Positions 16,401-25,059 of a DNA stretch of 64,000 bases are shown here, piece by piece (positions within the stretch are counted from its first letter, which is position 1; the number at the start of each line of letters is the position of its first letter). The stretch is from Cephalothrix simula (taxonomy: Eukaryota; Nemertea; Palaeonemertea; Archinemertea; Cephalotrichidae): NCBI GenBank assembly GCA_035591015.1, contig JAXIUW010000008.1, forward strand, positions 1-64,000, written 5' to 3'. The translations under genes and the position numbers were made by a program. The notes under the pieces are model-generated. The model worked only from the letters and a program-made list of their open reading frames with translations. It searched no databases and was not told the DNA's origin.

Positions 16401-18024
16401 TCCGGCGTCTTTGCTGGGCGAAGATGATCGCCTGATTTGTCTTGGTGGCAATACTTCTCAAGAAAGTTACCTAAATGGCATGAGCGTGGTGCGGATTGCT
16501 CTGCAAGAGAATGCTGATGCTATTCATCCCGGAATAGGCTTTTTATCTGAGAACCCCGACTATGCTATTCAGGTGCGCCAGCATGGAATAAATTATATTT
16601 CCTCAAGCGTGCATAGCATTGAATGTATGGGCAATAAGTCTAATGCTATTGCTATTGCTCGTGAGGCTGGCGTAAAGGTTGTGCCCGGTAGCCATGGTGT
16701 TATTGCAGATTTTGGCAAAGCTCTGGCTGTGGCTCAACAGGTAGGGTATCCAATTTTAATTAAAGCTGCCTTTGGCGGTGGTGGCAAAGGTATGCGCATT
16801 GTTGAAGATGAGGCCGAATTTGAGCAAGCCTATTTGCAGACATCTCAAGAGGCCGCCAGTGCTTTTGGTAATGGAGATGTTTACCTAGAGCGTTATATTC
16901 AATCTATGCGGCATGTTGAGGTTCAGGTGCTGCGTGATAGCAAGGGCATTATCAAAATATTGGGCTTGCGTGATTGTACGGTTCAGCGCAATCATCAAAA
17001 GCTGCTTGAAGAGTCTGTCTCGGTAGGGCTGCCCAAGGCAAAAATCAAAGAGATGTACAAGGCGACCAAAAGCCTAGTTGAGTCAGTCAATTATATAGGA
17101 GTGGGAACTGTTGAGTTTATTTATGATATTAAGGCCAATGAGACCTACTTTATGGAGATGAATACTCGGCTTCAGGTAGAGCATCCTGTTACCGAAATGG
17201 TTTGTAATGTAGATATTGTGCGCAATCAAATTGCCATAGCCGAGGGCGAAACTATTAGCAAACTCAAACCCGTTGAAGAAGGCTATGCCATTGAAGTACG
17301 CATTAATGCTGAACTACCCAACCTAGAAGCCGATGGCAGAATAACGTTTCAACCATCTCCCGGAAAAATAACTAAGCTACATTTGCCAGAGCATAGCACA
17401 ATTAGGGTTCTTAAAGCCTTTGATGCTGGCTACGAGGTTACTCCCTTTTATGATAGTTTGCTTTTTCAGATAATTGCCACGGGTAAAGATCGAGAATCTA
17501 CCATTAAAGGCCTTTCCGAATACTTAGCTGAAATTCGTTTAGAGGGTATTTATACCAACATTCCGCTTATGCAAAGCATATTGAATGATGAGGCCTTCAT
17601 TGAAGGCAAGTATGACAACAGCTATCTAACTGATTTTTTTGAACGTACTCAGATGAAGCCAATCATTGAACGCACCTTGGCCATGAATAAAGGCGCATCG
17701 GGTTCAGCCACGGTTGAAGCGATTAGGATTGATGGTTCCGATGAGCTTAGGGTAATTTCTCCTAATACGGGTGTGTTCTATAGTTCGCCAGCTCCGGGTG
17801 AGCCACCGTTTGTTAAATCAGGGCAACGGTTTAGTGCTGAAGATACGCTGTACATATTAGAATCTATGAAGGTATTTTCACCGGTCAATCTAAAGCGCAT
17901 GAACGGGCATATAGGTGAAGATGTCTTCTTAGATGATAATCCGTATATTATAGTACGTAGCTTTGCCGAGAGTGGGCAAACCGTCAATCGTGGTGATTTG
18001 TTGTATATCGTTAAGCCGGCATAG
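13462..18024 (+). CDS. Single-chain acetyl/acyl-CoA carboxylase (AccA-like, AccD-like, biotin carboxylase, biotin carrier)
   Basis: 1520 residues carrying every part of a biotin-dependent carboxylase. About 90-330: AccA-like carboxyltransferase half (FIDTPGADAGEV near 163, GNGYSGGAIPLA near 203). About 330-700: helical region I cannot assign. About 700-930: AccD-like half (SNSGFQSGAFDM near 745, FTSSGGMQTKEG near 780, FRDCTGGSQASF near 822), with no zinc-ribbon cysteines visible. About 943-1390: biotin carboxylase with ATP-grasp (KAAFGGGGKGMRIV near 1103, MNTRLQVEHPVTEM near 1233). C-terminal biotinyl domain with ESMKV, Lys1470 the probable biotin site. It probably makes malonyl-CoA from acetyl-CoA. 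The order alpha-beta-BC-BCCP is the reverse of the eukaryotic enzyme. No separate acc genes are near. Acetyl- versus propionyl-CoA specificity cannot be read. Confidence 0.88.
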   Translation: MPELGLEILKVVDNKKRRRSFFEAETVISEYNASPRPAGIMKPLVIESAMSMASINEKIRALSALSPDDYVKRTVMPSEDPRRRSACDIIAEMSCRVVDAISKGPLYIAEVEFDADDKPWRAVILAQNRSVQNGVWMPEHHRLASKWITHFVGHKMPIITFIDTPGADAGEVANMGNQAHSISELIMTMGNAHVPSVGIILGNGYSGGAIPLATTNILLSVRDAVFNTIHPQALSEIVHRYNLSWQECARYVGISAYELCKRGIVDAVIDYSPVERGSIAKLEQAIVETLVGLENRAANFLREPDNDYLFLDYVHSLRNVLNPTDLLIDAGRKEGRHLWAVGNVVGSVFRYHRYLNLRRRLNSTSLARISRLSKVDIPEGGLADRRRREREERFKSWLDNPLEIRYDTELLKGTKRLIDTRNAINSERKSITSIFLMSPEKRMKKTARLLTMQVGLYLYNFWKSDARANFVQLLRYIEQQPVQQKINIESASIIDVLLLPEIRQRFSGQVLNFVLFDLIYDHLIANMHFIAAELKENNEISYSSMKSLLEHVVDKADEHYRGNEDDNVDLSESWEKFFQWLETLLKHRDIKQIMRQIGGWKRLAHPRISEPLFGLITCYFTDLLPSYYDSQADSKNFKGKINPSNIGIKDFWNRLAQTYSDLLIYNLITDYKRKKTITPQDVIGEVFEDFKEIDPDIVTADPLRFPGYRSSIERALKNNIRPVGVITGFATFKFGRRKNRVGVMVSNSGFQSGAFDMASGVKLCRLLLECANAGLPLVMFTSSGGMQTKEGPGALFSMAVINTRITRFIRDFDLPIISFGFRDCTGGSQASFVTHPMVKSFYLSGSLIPFAGQRVVPNYLPMQSILANYLSENDGSMDGLVKNPFDRGLDKKLCEIDPSIPIPSKSISQAIAEVLAGGYKPSVSQVKRKPLFRGEEMKLKPINRVLIHSRGATAARIIQAAQAMGKQVILVQSDADMTSYPASLLGEDDRLICLGGNTSQESYLNGMSVVRIALQENADAIHPGIGFLSENPDYAIQVRQHGINYISSSVHSIECMGNKSNAIAIAREAGVKVVPGSHGVIADFGKALAVAQQVGYPILIKAAFGGGGKGMRIVEDEAEFEQAYLQTSQEAASAFGNGDVYLERYIQSMRHVEVQVLRDSKGIIKILGLRDCTVQRNHQKLLEESVSVGLPKAKIKEMYKATKSLVESVNYIGVGTVEFIYDIKANETYFMEMNTRLQVEHPVTEMVCNVDIVRNQIAIAEGETISKLKPVEEGYAIEVRINAELPNLEADGRITFQPSPGKITKLHLPEHSTIRVLKAFDAGYEVTPFYDSLLFQIIATGKDRESTIKGLSEYLAEIRLEGIYTNIPLMQSILNDEAFIEGKYDNSYLTDFFERTQMKPIIERTLAMNKGASGSATVEAIRIDGSDELRVISPNTGVFYSSPAPGEPPFVKSGQRFSAEDTLYILESMKVFSPVNLKRMNGHIGEDVFLDDNPYIIVRSFAESGQTVNRGDLLYIVKPA

Positions 18025-18096
18025 CATTTGCGCTAGGGTTGACCTTACAAAGAGGCATAACCTGCTAAGCAGGTATACGCAACACAAAAGAGAGTA

Positions 18097-18975
18097 ATGG
18101 CAAAGCATAAGATTCGGCTGGGGGTACTCTGCTCGCATACTGGTAGCAATTTCTTAAATATTTACAACGCATTCAACACAGAAGACTCCGCCATAGCCGT
18201 GGCAGTACTCATCAGCAATAATTCTGGGTCATTGGCCTTGAAGCGTGCCCAAGAAAGAGGCTTGCCGGCGGTGCATATTAGTCAAGTTACGCATGCAGAG
18301 GGCGAAGATGCAGAGCAATTGCGTGTTTTAAGGCAGCATGAGGTTGATGTAGTCGTGCTGGCCGGCTATATGAAAAAGATTGGTACGAAGGTATTAAGGG
18401 CGTACAAAAACGATATTCTAAATATTCATCCGTCATTACTCACTGATAAGCAGCGGCGCTTTGGTGGTCGGGGCATGTATGGATTGATGGTGCATAAGGC
18501 TGTAATTGAAGCCCGTGAGCCGGTTAGTGGTGCCACCGTGCATTTGGTAACCGAAGATTACGATCAAGGTGCGGTGATTGCCACTGCAGAAGTTGATGTT
18601 TTGCCTGATGATACTCCAGAAAGCCTCCAGCAGCGTGTTCAAGATGCTGAGAAAACTCTTTATCCTCAAGCTATAAAGCAACACATAGTGCTAAAGTTGG
18701 CGGTTAGATTTTTGTTGCTGGGTGGTAACTACACGCATGAGGATTTGGCCTTAAAAGCCCTGCTGAATGGCCAGCATACACAAGAGTGGCAGGCTGTAGC
18801 AGCATTATTAAACGGGCATTATGCAGAAAAAAGGTTAGATTTTAAGCCCTTATTAAACGGATTTAATACAGAAAAGCCGTTGAGCATCACCAATGATAAG
18901 ACTGAACGTGAAGCGGTTTTAGCCTTACTGAATAAAGTGCATACAGAAAATCTTACCGCTTATCGCAAGACTTGA
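18097..18975 (+). CDS. purN: PurN-like formyltransferase with a C-terminal LLNG repeat tail
   Basis: 292 residues. The first about 205 are a glycinamide-ribonucleotide formyltransferase domain: GVLCSHTGSNFLNI at the start, NIHPSLL (catalytic Asn and His near 108-110) and DYDQGAVI (catalytic Asp near 153). It would transfer a formyl group from 10-formyl-THF to GAR in purine synthesis. The last about 85 residues are an extension absent from usual PurN (about 190-215 residues): five imperfect repeats of 15-20 residues with the core A-L-L-N-G-x-x-T-E. It follows the carboxylase by 72 bp on the same strand. A small hairpin ACCTGC/GCAGGT lies in the gap. Tail function is unknown. Confidence 0.82.
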   Translation: MAKHKIRLGVLCSHTGSNFLNIYNAFNTEDSAIAVAVLISNNSGSLALKRAQERGLPAVHISQVTHAEGEDAEQLRVLRQHEVDVVVLAGYMKKIGTKVLRAYKNDILNIHPSLLTDKQRRFGGRGMYGLMVHKAVIEAREPVSGATVHLVTEDYDQGAVIATAEVDVLPDDTPESLQQRVQDAEKTLYPQAIKQHIVLKLAVRFLLLGGNYTHEDLALKALLNGQHTQEWQAVAALLNGHYAEKRLDFKPLLNGFNTEKPLSITNDKTEREAVLALLNKVHTENLTAYRKT

Positions 18976-18994
18976 TGGGCATTAAGGCTGGTGT

Positions 18995-21595
18995 TTACGA
19001 TGCGGTTTGGCTGACGATGGTTCGGTTACGCCCAGCGAGCTTGGCTTCGTAAAGCAGCCTATCACTAGCCTGAATAAGCTCTTCAGGAGTTTTGGCATCT
19101 TCAGGAAAGGCCGCTACTCCGGCACTGATAGAGAGTCTTCCGAGGGGCTGCGTTTTGGCCTCTGCGGATTCTAGGGCTTCAACATTGCGCCTAATCTTTT
19201 CGGCAACCACGTAGGCCATTTCTTTGGTAGTCTCTGGCAGAACAATGGCGAATTCTTCACCGCCATAGCGAGCCGCTAAATCAACGCTGCGTACCGAAGT
19301 CCTGAATACATCACTGACACGCTTTAGCACAATATCACCTTTAAGGTGGCCGTGGGTATCATTAAATAATTTGAAATTATCAATGTCTATGAAGATTAAT
19401 GAACATGGTTTATCTGTATGATTACAATATATTATCTGCGTTTCTATGAACTGATCAAGGTGCTTGCGATTAGCTAATCCGGTTAGCTGATCAGTTAGTG
19501 CTTGCTTTTGAACTTGGTGAATATTGCGACTAAGGCGAGATTCACGGCGGAATGCTTCAACGAACTGGGTTATCTTGAAGCGTAACTCGCGCTCTGTATA
19601 AGGCTTGGTCACAAAGTCATTAGCACCGCGCTCAATAGCGATAATGCGCTCATGCGGGTTAGCATATAATGCACTCACACAGAGTATCGGTGATATATGT
19701 TGCCTGTTTTCAGTAAGATAGGCAATCAGACGATGATTAGACCAACTATTAGACTTAATGGATGGGTCAATAACTATTAAGTCGGGGCGTAATTTTTCAT
19801 ATTCGGTCAGGCACTCAAAAGGGTTGGTGCAGATATTCACCGTAGCATCAGTCCAAATGGACTTAATGAGCCGTTCAGTATGATGAGCGTTGTCTTCGTC
19901 TTGGTCAAAAATTAATAGTTGATGCGGTATCTCTAAATCTTTTTTGTATTCTAGGGGCAATTTAATGATCCACTTGGCATAAGCACCATACCGGCTATCT
20001 TCTAAATGCCCTTGAAACTCGCTGATGATGCGTCTCGCCAAGGGGATGCCCACCACCTTACCAAATTGCAGAACTCCATAATCTGCAGGGGGCTTGGGTT
20101 TGTAAGTAATCGTGATGGTTACAGATTGCTTTATGTATTTTCTGTGCAGAGTTATCCGTGAATCGCCGGTGGCATCATCGCAAACTATATCTGCAACTAG
20201 CTTTGAGATTAGCTTTAGGTGATTAAGATAGGCGTATATTGGACGCTCTGTTTTGATAGAGTGAGTTACAACTAACTTTATACCCTGTTTATCTAGTAGA
20301 TGCTGCCGATTTTTGAAATTCTCGGCCAGCAATGTATAAAGTTTAACTTGGCTTAATTGCTTGCTTTGCAGTTGTTGTTGAACTTCTAGCAAAGGATCTA
20401 TGTAGGATACTACGTCTCTTATAGAACTAGAATTATTCTTAATATTTTTGATTAGGGTTTTAATTTGACTGGCTGCATCTATATTAGCAGCTAGGGACGC
20501 ACCCGCATTAGCATAAGCTATTTTTAGTTGGTCAGCGTCAATCAGTAAGCGCTGAGTTGGCAAAAGAATTTCGTCACTTATGGCCGATAAGGTATCAGTT
20601 TTAATGCGGTCGCTATTTTGAAGCTCTTTATATGTGTATTCAAGATCTTTAAGTGCTCGTGCGATTTCTTCATTCTTCTGTTTTAGGATTACTGAATGCT
20701 GCTTTTTAAGTGATATATCAGTTAGCTGAAAAGAAATGGTTTTTTTGTTATTGCGGTCGACTATAGGAATGGCGATTACCGAATAACTGGTGTTGTACCT
20801 TGTCCATTCTCCCTGCCAAATATCGTTGATAGACAAGCTAAAGTTGCCTGTTGATAACGGTTCAATTATCTGCGCAAGATTAGTCGGAATAATCGTATCT
20901 GGCAAGAGATCTTTGAAGATTTGCATCGCTGCTGGATTATATTGCGCAATCTCGCCACGGTCATCGGTAACGATTACGGCAATGGGGCTATTATGAATAA
21001 CCTGTGAGTACAGGGTTGCCTGATGTAATTTTAAGTAAAACTCATCCTCAACCTGTTTTTTGCTAGATGAAATGCTTTCAATTTGACGCAGTGCGTCTTC
21101 ATAATTTCGTGAGCGTTTAGTAGTCTCTTCAAGCCTTAAAACCAGTATTCTAGATATTATGGTTATGAACTGATAGCTTAAAGATGCTGACACATTAGGC
21201 CCAATAAAAGACTCTTCAGGCAGGCAAATAACCCTAGATGGCGACTTGCATAAAACATCGGCCGAGCGTGGTCTATTAACCAGCAAAGCCATTTCGCCAA
21301 CTACATCGCCAGGAGTATTAAGGTCTACAATATGTTGCCCGGCAGAAAGTACTGACAGTTCACCATGCATCAGAATATACATGTCTTTGCCTTGGCTTCC
21401 ATCAGCCAATAGCAAGTAACCCTCATCTATATCCATAATATAGCCCAACTTGAGCACAAAGCGCATGTCATCAAGATTAAGGCTCTTAAAGTTCGGCCTG
21501 CTCAATAGCATATCAGCACATTGAGTTAGCAAAGCCTCGTCTTTACCAATATAAATCTTAGCGGGAGGATCGTTTTTATTTTTGAGGGTTGGCAT
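18995..21595 (-). CDS. Diguanylate cyclase with cNMP-binding, PAS, degenerate histidine-kinase and receiver domains
   Basis: 866 residues. About 35-150: cyclic-nucleotide-binding fold with an intact-looking cassette GEMALLVNRPRSA. About 195-310: PAS (NSPIAVIVTDDRGEIAQYNP). About 325-550: histidine-kinase-like core, but the DHp box reads SDEILLP where S-H-E-L-R-T-P is expected, so the phosphoacceptor His is an Asp, and the ATPase lobe keeps only a weak G2-like box. About 560-690: receiver with acidic pocket FDQDED, Asp in VIDP (about 610), Ser and TKP lysine. About 705-866: GGDEF domain with active-site GGEEF (about 780) and an RxxD inhibitory site five residues upstream. Predicted cytosolic c-di-GMP synthase gated by several inputs. 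No EAL domain. Confidence 0.9.
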   Translation of the reverse strand: MPTLKNKNDPPAKIYIGKDEALLTQCADMLLSRPNFKSLNLDDMRFVLKLGYIMDIDEGYLLLADGSQGKDMYILMHGELSVLSAGQHIVDLNTPGDVVGEMALLVNRPRSADVLCKSPSRVICLPEESFIGPNVSASLSYQFITIISRILVLRLEETTKRSRNYEDALRQIESISSSKKQVEDEFYLKLHQATLYSQVIHNSPIAVIVTDDRGEIAQYNPAAMQIFKDLLPDTIIPTNLAQIIEPLSTGNFSLSINDIWQGEWTRYNTSYSVIAIPIVDRNNKKTISFQLTDISLKKQHSVILKQKNEEIARALKDLEYTYKELQNSDRIKTDTLSAISDEILLPTQRLLIDADQLKIAYANAGASLAANIDAASQIKTLIKNIKNNSSSIRDVVSYIDPLLEVQQQLQSKQLSQVKLYTLLAENFKNRQHLLDKQGIKLVVTHSIKTERPIYAYLNHLKLISKLVADIVCDDATGDSRITLHRKYIKQSVTITITYKPKPPADYGVLQFGKVVGIPLARRIISEFQGHLEDSRYGAYAKWIIKLPLEYKKDLEIPHQLLIFDQDEDNAHHTERLIKSIWTDATVNICTNPFECLTEYEKLRPDLIVIDPSIKSNSWSNHRLIAYLTENRQHISPILCVSALYANPHERIIAIERGANDFVTKPYTERELRFKITQFVEAFRRESRLSRNIHQVQKQALTDQLTGLANRKHLDQFIETQIIYCNHTDKPCSLIFIDIDNFKLFNDTHGHLKGDIVLKRVSDVFRTSVRSVDLAARYGGEEFAIVLPETTKEMAYVVAEKIRRNVEALESAEAKTQPLGRLSISAGVAAFPEDAKTPEELIQASDRLLYEAKLAGRNRTIVSQTAS

Positions 21596-21786
21596 GATCT
21601 AGATTTTTTGTGAATCTCCAAATTTAAATCATACTCGGGGTCATCAAGAGCATTCTTGAGTAACCGCTACTTAAGTAATGATAATTATATAGCATTATTT
21701 AACGCTATTTGCTCTGTAACACTCAATAACCAATAGTAAATCACTGGCAAGAGCTTATCTCAAAACAATACATGGGGTGGCGAGGT

Positions 21787-23175
21787 CTAATAGTTAGCAC
21801 TCTTGCCAATCGCCACGGCCATGGCCTCATAAATTGCCTCTGATAGAGTAGGATGCGGATGCACAGCGCTTAAAAGTTCATCAACGGTGCTTTCTAGGTG
21901 CATGGCTAAGGCCATTTCTGCAATATTTTCGGTAACGCCATTGCCAACAATGTGTACACCCAGTATTTCTTTATGCTTTTTGCCCAAAATAACCTTAACC
22001 ATACCTTCGGTACTAGATTGAGCATGAGCCATGCCCGATGCCATTAAAGGAAAAACGCCCCGAATATAATCAATGTTCTTAGCCTTACATTCGTCTTCGG
22101 TATAGCCGATTGAGGCTACCTGCGGAATAGAGTAGGTACAAGCCGGTATATATTGATTAGCTAAAGGCAGAGTTTTATGCCCGCAAATAGCATCAATGGC
22201 CAGTTCGGCTTCGGCAGATGCCTTATGTGCCAACAGTTTGCCACCGGCTATGTCACCAATGGCATAGATATGCTCAAGATTAGTTTGCGTCTTGGCATTG
22301 GTCTTAATAAAGCCCTGCTGATCTACGCTAATCCCCAAGTTATCAACGCCTAATGCCTTGGCATCAGCCTTCATTCCAGTAGCGACAATAACCATTTCTA
22401 CATTTAATTTTTCGCCAGAACCCAAAATAGCCTCAACTTTGCGCCCTTTTTCGTTAAGTGCAGTAACTTTTTCATCACAATACACTTTAATTCCCTGTTT
22501 TTTATAACTTTTTTGAAGGACTTTGGCAATGTCGGCATCTTCTAGGGGTAAAATATGCGGTTGAGTTTCTACTAGATGAACATCAACACCAAAGGCATTG
22601 AAGAAATACGCAAATTCAACACCAATGGCTCCTGCGCCAATAATAAGCAAGTTCTTAGGGTACTTGGTTAGCTCTAGGGCTTGACGATAGGTAATAATCT
22701 GCTTAGACAGCTTAAAGATAGGCGGTACATGGGGCTTAACTCCAGCAGCTAAAATAATATTTTTGGCTTGCACGGTTTGGGTATCTGAGCTGTTGCTAGC
22801 GGTAATGCTAACTTCATCTAATCCGCTGAGCTTCGCCGTACCCTGAATGTGTTGGATCTTGTATTTTTTGAATAATGAGGCAATACCCTGATTCATTTTG
22901 CCGGCGACATCGCGCGAGCGTTGCATTATTTTTTGGGGTGAAAAACCAACATTAGAGCAACTTAAACCATAGTCTGCAGCATGATTGATTTGCGTGTAAA
23001 GCTCAGCACTTTTCAACAAAGATTTAGTGGGAATACAGCCCCAATTGAGGCAGATACCGCCTAGCTCATCACGTTCAATAACTGCGGTTTTCAAGCCTTC
23101 TTGAGCACCACGTACCGCAGCAACATAGCCCCCGGGTCCAGAGCCGACCACTACTAAGTCATAATTTTGTTTCAT
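21787..23175 (-). CDS. lpdA: Dihydrolipoyl dehydrogenase (E3)
   Basis: 462 residues. FAD-binding GSGPGGYVAA at the start, redox-active disulfide GGICLNWGCIPTKS (about residues 40-53), NAD-binding GAGAIGVEFAYFF (about 180), GDIAGGKLLAHKA and the catalytic HPHPTLSEAIYEA near the C-terminus. E3 reoxidises dihydrolipoamide in pyruvate, 2-oxoglutarate or branched-chain dehydrogenase complexes or in glycine cleavage. No E1 or E2 gene is nearby, so its partner complex is unknown. The start overlaps the stop of the upstream lipoprotein gene by 4 bp, coupling it to an envelope operon, which is unusual company for E3. Confidence 0.95.
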   Translation of the reverse strand: MKQNYDLVVVGSGPGGYVAAVRGAQEGLKTAVIERDELGGICLNWGCIPTKSLLKSAELYTQINHAADYGLSCSNVGFSPQKIMQRSRDVAGKMNQGIASLFKKYKIQHIQGTAKLSGLDEVSITASNSSDTQTVQAKNIILAAGVKPHVPPIFKLSKQIITYRQALELTKYPKNLLIIGAGAIGVEFAYFFNAFGVDVHLVETQPHILPLEDADIAKVLQKSYKKQGIKVYCDEKVTALNEKGRKVEAILGSGEKLNVEMVIVATGMKADAKALGVDNLGISVDQQGFIKTNAKTQTNLEHIYAIGDIAGGKLLAHKASAEAELAIDAICGHKTLPLANQYIPACTYSIPQVASIGYTEDECKAKNIDYIRGVFPLMASGMAHAQSSTEGMVKVILGKKHKEILGVHIVGNGVTENIAEMALAMHLESTVDELLSAVHPHPTLSEAIYEAMAVAIGKSANY

Positions 23176-24443
23176 TGTGAAGTATGTAAGAATACAAATT
23201 TAGTTTGCCCCTCTCGCAAAGAAAAAGGCTCTTGTTTAACAGTTTCAATTACATTGCCATAGGCATCTAATAGGTCAAATTCAATAGAATATCTATCATA
23301 GGGCGGAGTTATCTTGATTAAAGACTGCCCCATCAGAATTTGATCTGGCAAGAGCAACCACGACCGTAAATCGGCCTGCGCCGAAATCAGATTAAGAATT
23401 AGATTAAACTCTGACGGTAATTGCTCTTGAGCTATGCGCCCAATAAGGCGTTTGGCAATAATGCGCAGTCGGCGGTCATTAAGATTTTGCTTGGCAATTG
23501 CGCCAATATTATCAACTGGTTCAAGCATAAGCTGTTTGATTTGACCATTGCCTTTAATCAGTCGTGCCAGACTGCTCTTAATTTGGTAGTTACGGTCTTG
23601 ATAGTCGGGAACGGTAAGGGGAATATCAGGCCCAATCACAAGGTGCTCGGTTTCTTTGCGTGGCGATTTGCCACTATATTGAATAACGTAGAGATGAGCC
23701 AGCTGGCTACTCTCACGCCACGGAATTAACTCTGTGTCTGGAAACTCACTTGAGTAACGCTCTAATTCTTCATTGCCCATAAATGAGGCCATCGTCAACA
23801 AATTGTTTTTCAAAAATGATGGAGCCTTAGTGCCGTAATTGCCTTGCTGATAGCGGTTATAAGCATTTTGATAGGCTATAAAAGCATCATTGAGATCATT
23901 GCGAGAGTTACTTGACTGATACAAGGCGCCGGCCAATAGTCTAGCAAAGGCATCTTCGTTGTAGACGTTCTGTTGATCTTCTTCATAATTACTATTGAAG
24001 TAGACCAGCTTTTCATTGACCTTGCGGGCCTCAACCAAGGCCGCCTCAAGATTGTTGAGTTGAATGTAATTAAGGCAAATAAATAGGTTAATGAGTACTA
24101 TCTCAAAGTCTTCGGCCTTATAGGGTAGAATATTATCATTAAGAAAGGTTGAGGCTATCTCACCACTAATTGATGTAGCGTATTGCTCATCAGCAATGGC
24201 CTCGGCAACTTGCAAAAAGCTGATACTCTTAGCGTATTCGCCGGCATAGTGGCTAACAATGCCCATATCAAGATTATACAAAAGCTCGTTAAGGCTGCCA
24301 TAATTGTCTTCGGTGATTTCTAGCAATACTTTTTCGTATTGACCGTTATCAATCATATCTTGAGCTTTATTTTGATGCACCAGCGTAGTGCTGCACCCCA
24401 CATACAAGAGCATGCTGGCTATCAGAACAGCCAACGGGCGCAC
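23172..24443 (-). CDS. COG3014-like lipoprotein
   Basis: About 423 residues from a GTG at 24443 (17 bp after the lpoB-like stop). An ATG at 24536 in the same frame gives 454 residues but would overlap lpoB by 77 bp; a TTG at 24446 is also possible. A lipobox LLYVGC follows a short hydrophobic stretch. The body has TPR-like helices, with LNNLEAALVEARKVNEKL characteristic of the uncharacterised COG3014 family, then GSYLR-type beta segments towards the end (FLHTSQ C-terminus). COG3014 genes often sit beside LpoB-like genes, as here, which hints at a joint role at the outer membrane in peptidoglycan synthase activation. That role is inference. Confidence 0.72.
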   Translation of the reverse strand: MRPLAVLIASMLLYVGCSTTLVHQNKAQDMIDNGQYEKVLLEITEDNYGSLNELLYNLDMGIVSHYAGEYAKSISFLQVAEAIADEQYATSISGEIASTFLNDNILPYKAEDFEIVLINLFICLNYIQLNNLEAALVEARKVNEKLVYFNSNYEEDQQNVYNEDAFARLLAGALYQSSNSRNDLNDAFIAYQNAYNRYQQGNYGTKAPSFLKNNLLTMASFMGNEELERYSSEFPDTELIPWRESSQLAHLYVIQYSGKSPRKETEHLVIGPDIPLTVPDYQDRNYQIKSSLARLIKGNGQIKQLMLEPVDNIGAIAKQNLNDRRLRIIAKRLIGRIAQEQLPSEFNLILNLISAQADLRSWLLLPDQILMGQSLIKITPPYDRYSIEFDLLDAYGNVIETVKQEPFSLREGQTKFVFLHTSQ

Positions 24444-24459
24444 CAAACTAGATTTTTTG

Positions 24460-25059
24460 CTAGAAAGTATAAGAGCTTCTTTCAATGGTCTTTTTGATTT
24501 GTTTTTCGCCAATCCAAACTTTCTCGTTAGTCTCAATGCTAATCAACTCAAGATTAGTTTGATAGTAGATTAACCTATCATTGCCATCACGATCGGTGAT
24601 TGAGTTTATTTCGCCAGTCAAAGCGAAATCTGCACCAAGCTCCTTGCCCAAAGCTACCGGATTTTCAATAAAGCCTTCTTGTTGATCAGCCCTTTCAGCT
24701 CTTATATCAGAGCGAATATCAGCTGCAGATACTACTCTTACATAGCCAGAATTGATTAAGGCTCGTTCAAGATTCTTAATAAATGTTTGAGTATTGATAT
24801 GCTCGCTGGTGCGATTTTTAATCGCAAAGGGCATAACCACCGGCGGGCGATCATTCGCTCTTTCAAAACGAATCAGCCACGGCCGTGATACGACATCTAA
24901 TGACATTTCTTCGGCGACTAGCCTTGAATCTGTATCGTTCCAGCGTCCGCTAAGATCAATCACCGCATCGGCCTCAACCCGAGTTACCTTTTGGGCGCAA
25001 CCAACAAACAGTACGCAGGCCACAAGTACCACACTAAACGCTCTCACCCTGTACATCAT
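24460..25059 (-). CDS. lpoB: LpoB-like penicillin-binding-protein activator lipoprotein
   Basis: 199 residues. The signal peptide ends in LFVGCAQ (Cys about residue 21). The body reads DLSGRWNDTDSRLVAEEM, PPVVMPFAIKNRTSEHINTQTF, NSGYVRVV and LGADFALTGEI, a clear match to the LpoB family pattern. LpoB is anchored in the outer membrane and reaches through the peptidoglycan to activate the bifunctional synthase PBP1b. No PBP1 gene is in the window, but PBP2 and the Mre proteins are. It is first of three genes (lpoB-COG3014-lpd) tightly packed on the minus strand. Homologues outside enterics may activate other synthases. Confidence 0.82.
   Translation of the reverse strand: MMYRVRAFSVVLVACVLFVGCAQKVTRVEADAVIDLSGRWNDTDSRLVAEEMSLDVVSRPWLIRFERANDRPPVVMPFAIKNRTSEHINTQTFIKNLERALINSGYVRVVSAADIRSDIRAERADQQEGFIENPVALGKELGADFALTGEINSITDRDGNDRLIYYQTNLELISIETNEKVWIGEKQIKKTIERSSYTF

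Noticed and set aside
18058-18073. ACCTGC/GCAGGT hairpin after the carboxylase gene as a terminator
   Set aside because: Only six base pairs and no T-run; the next gene lies closely behind on the same strand.
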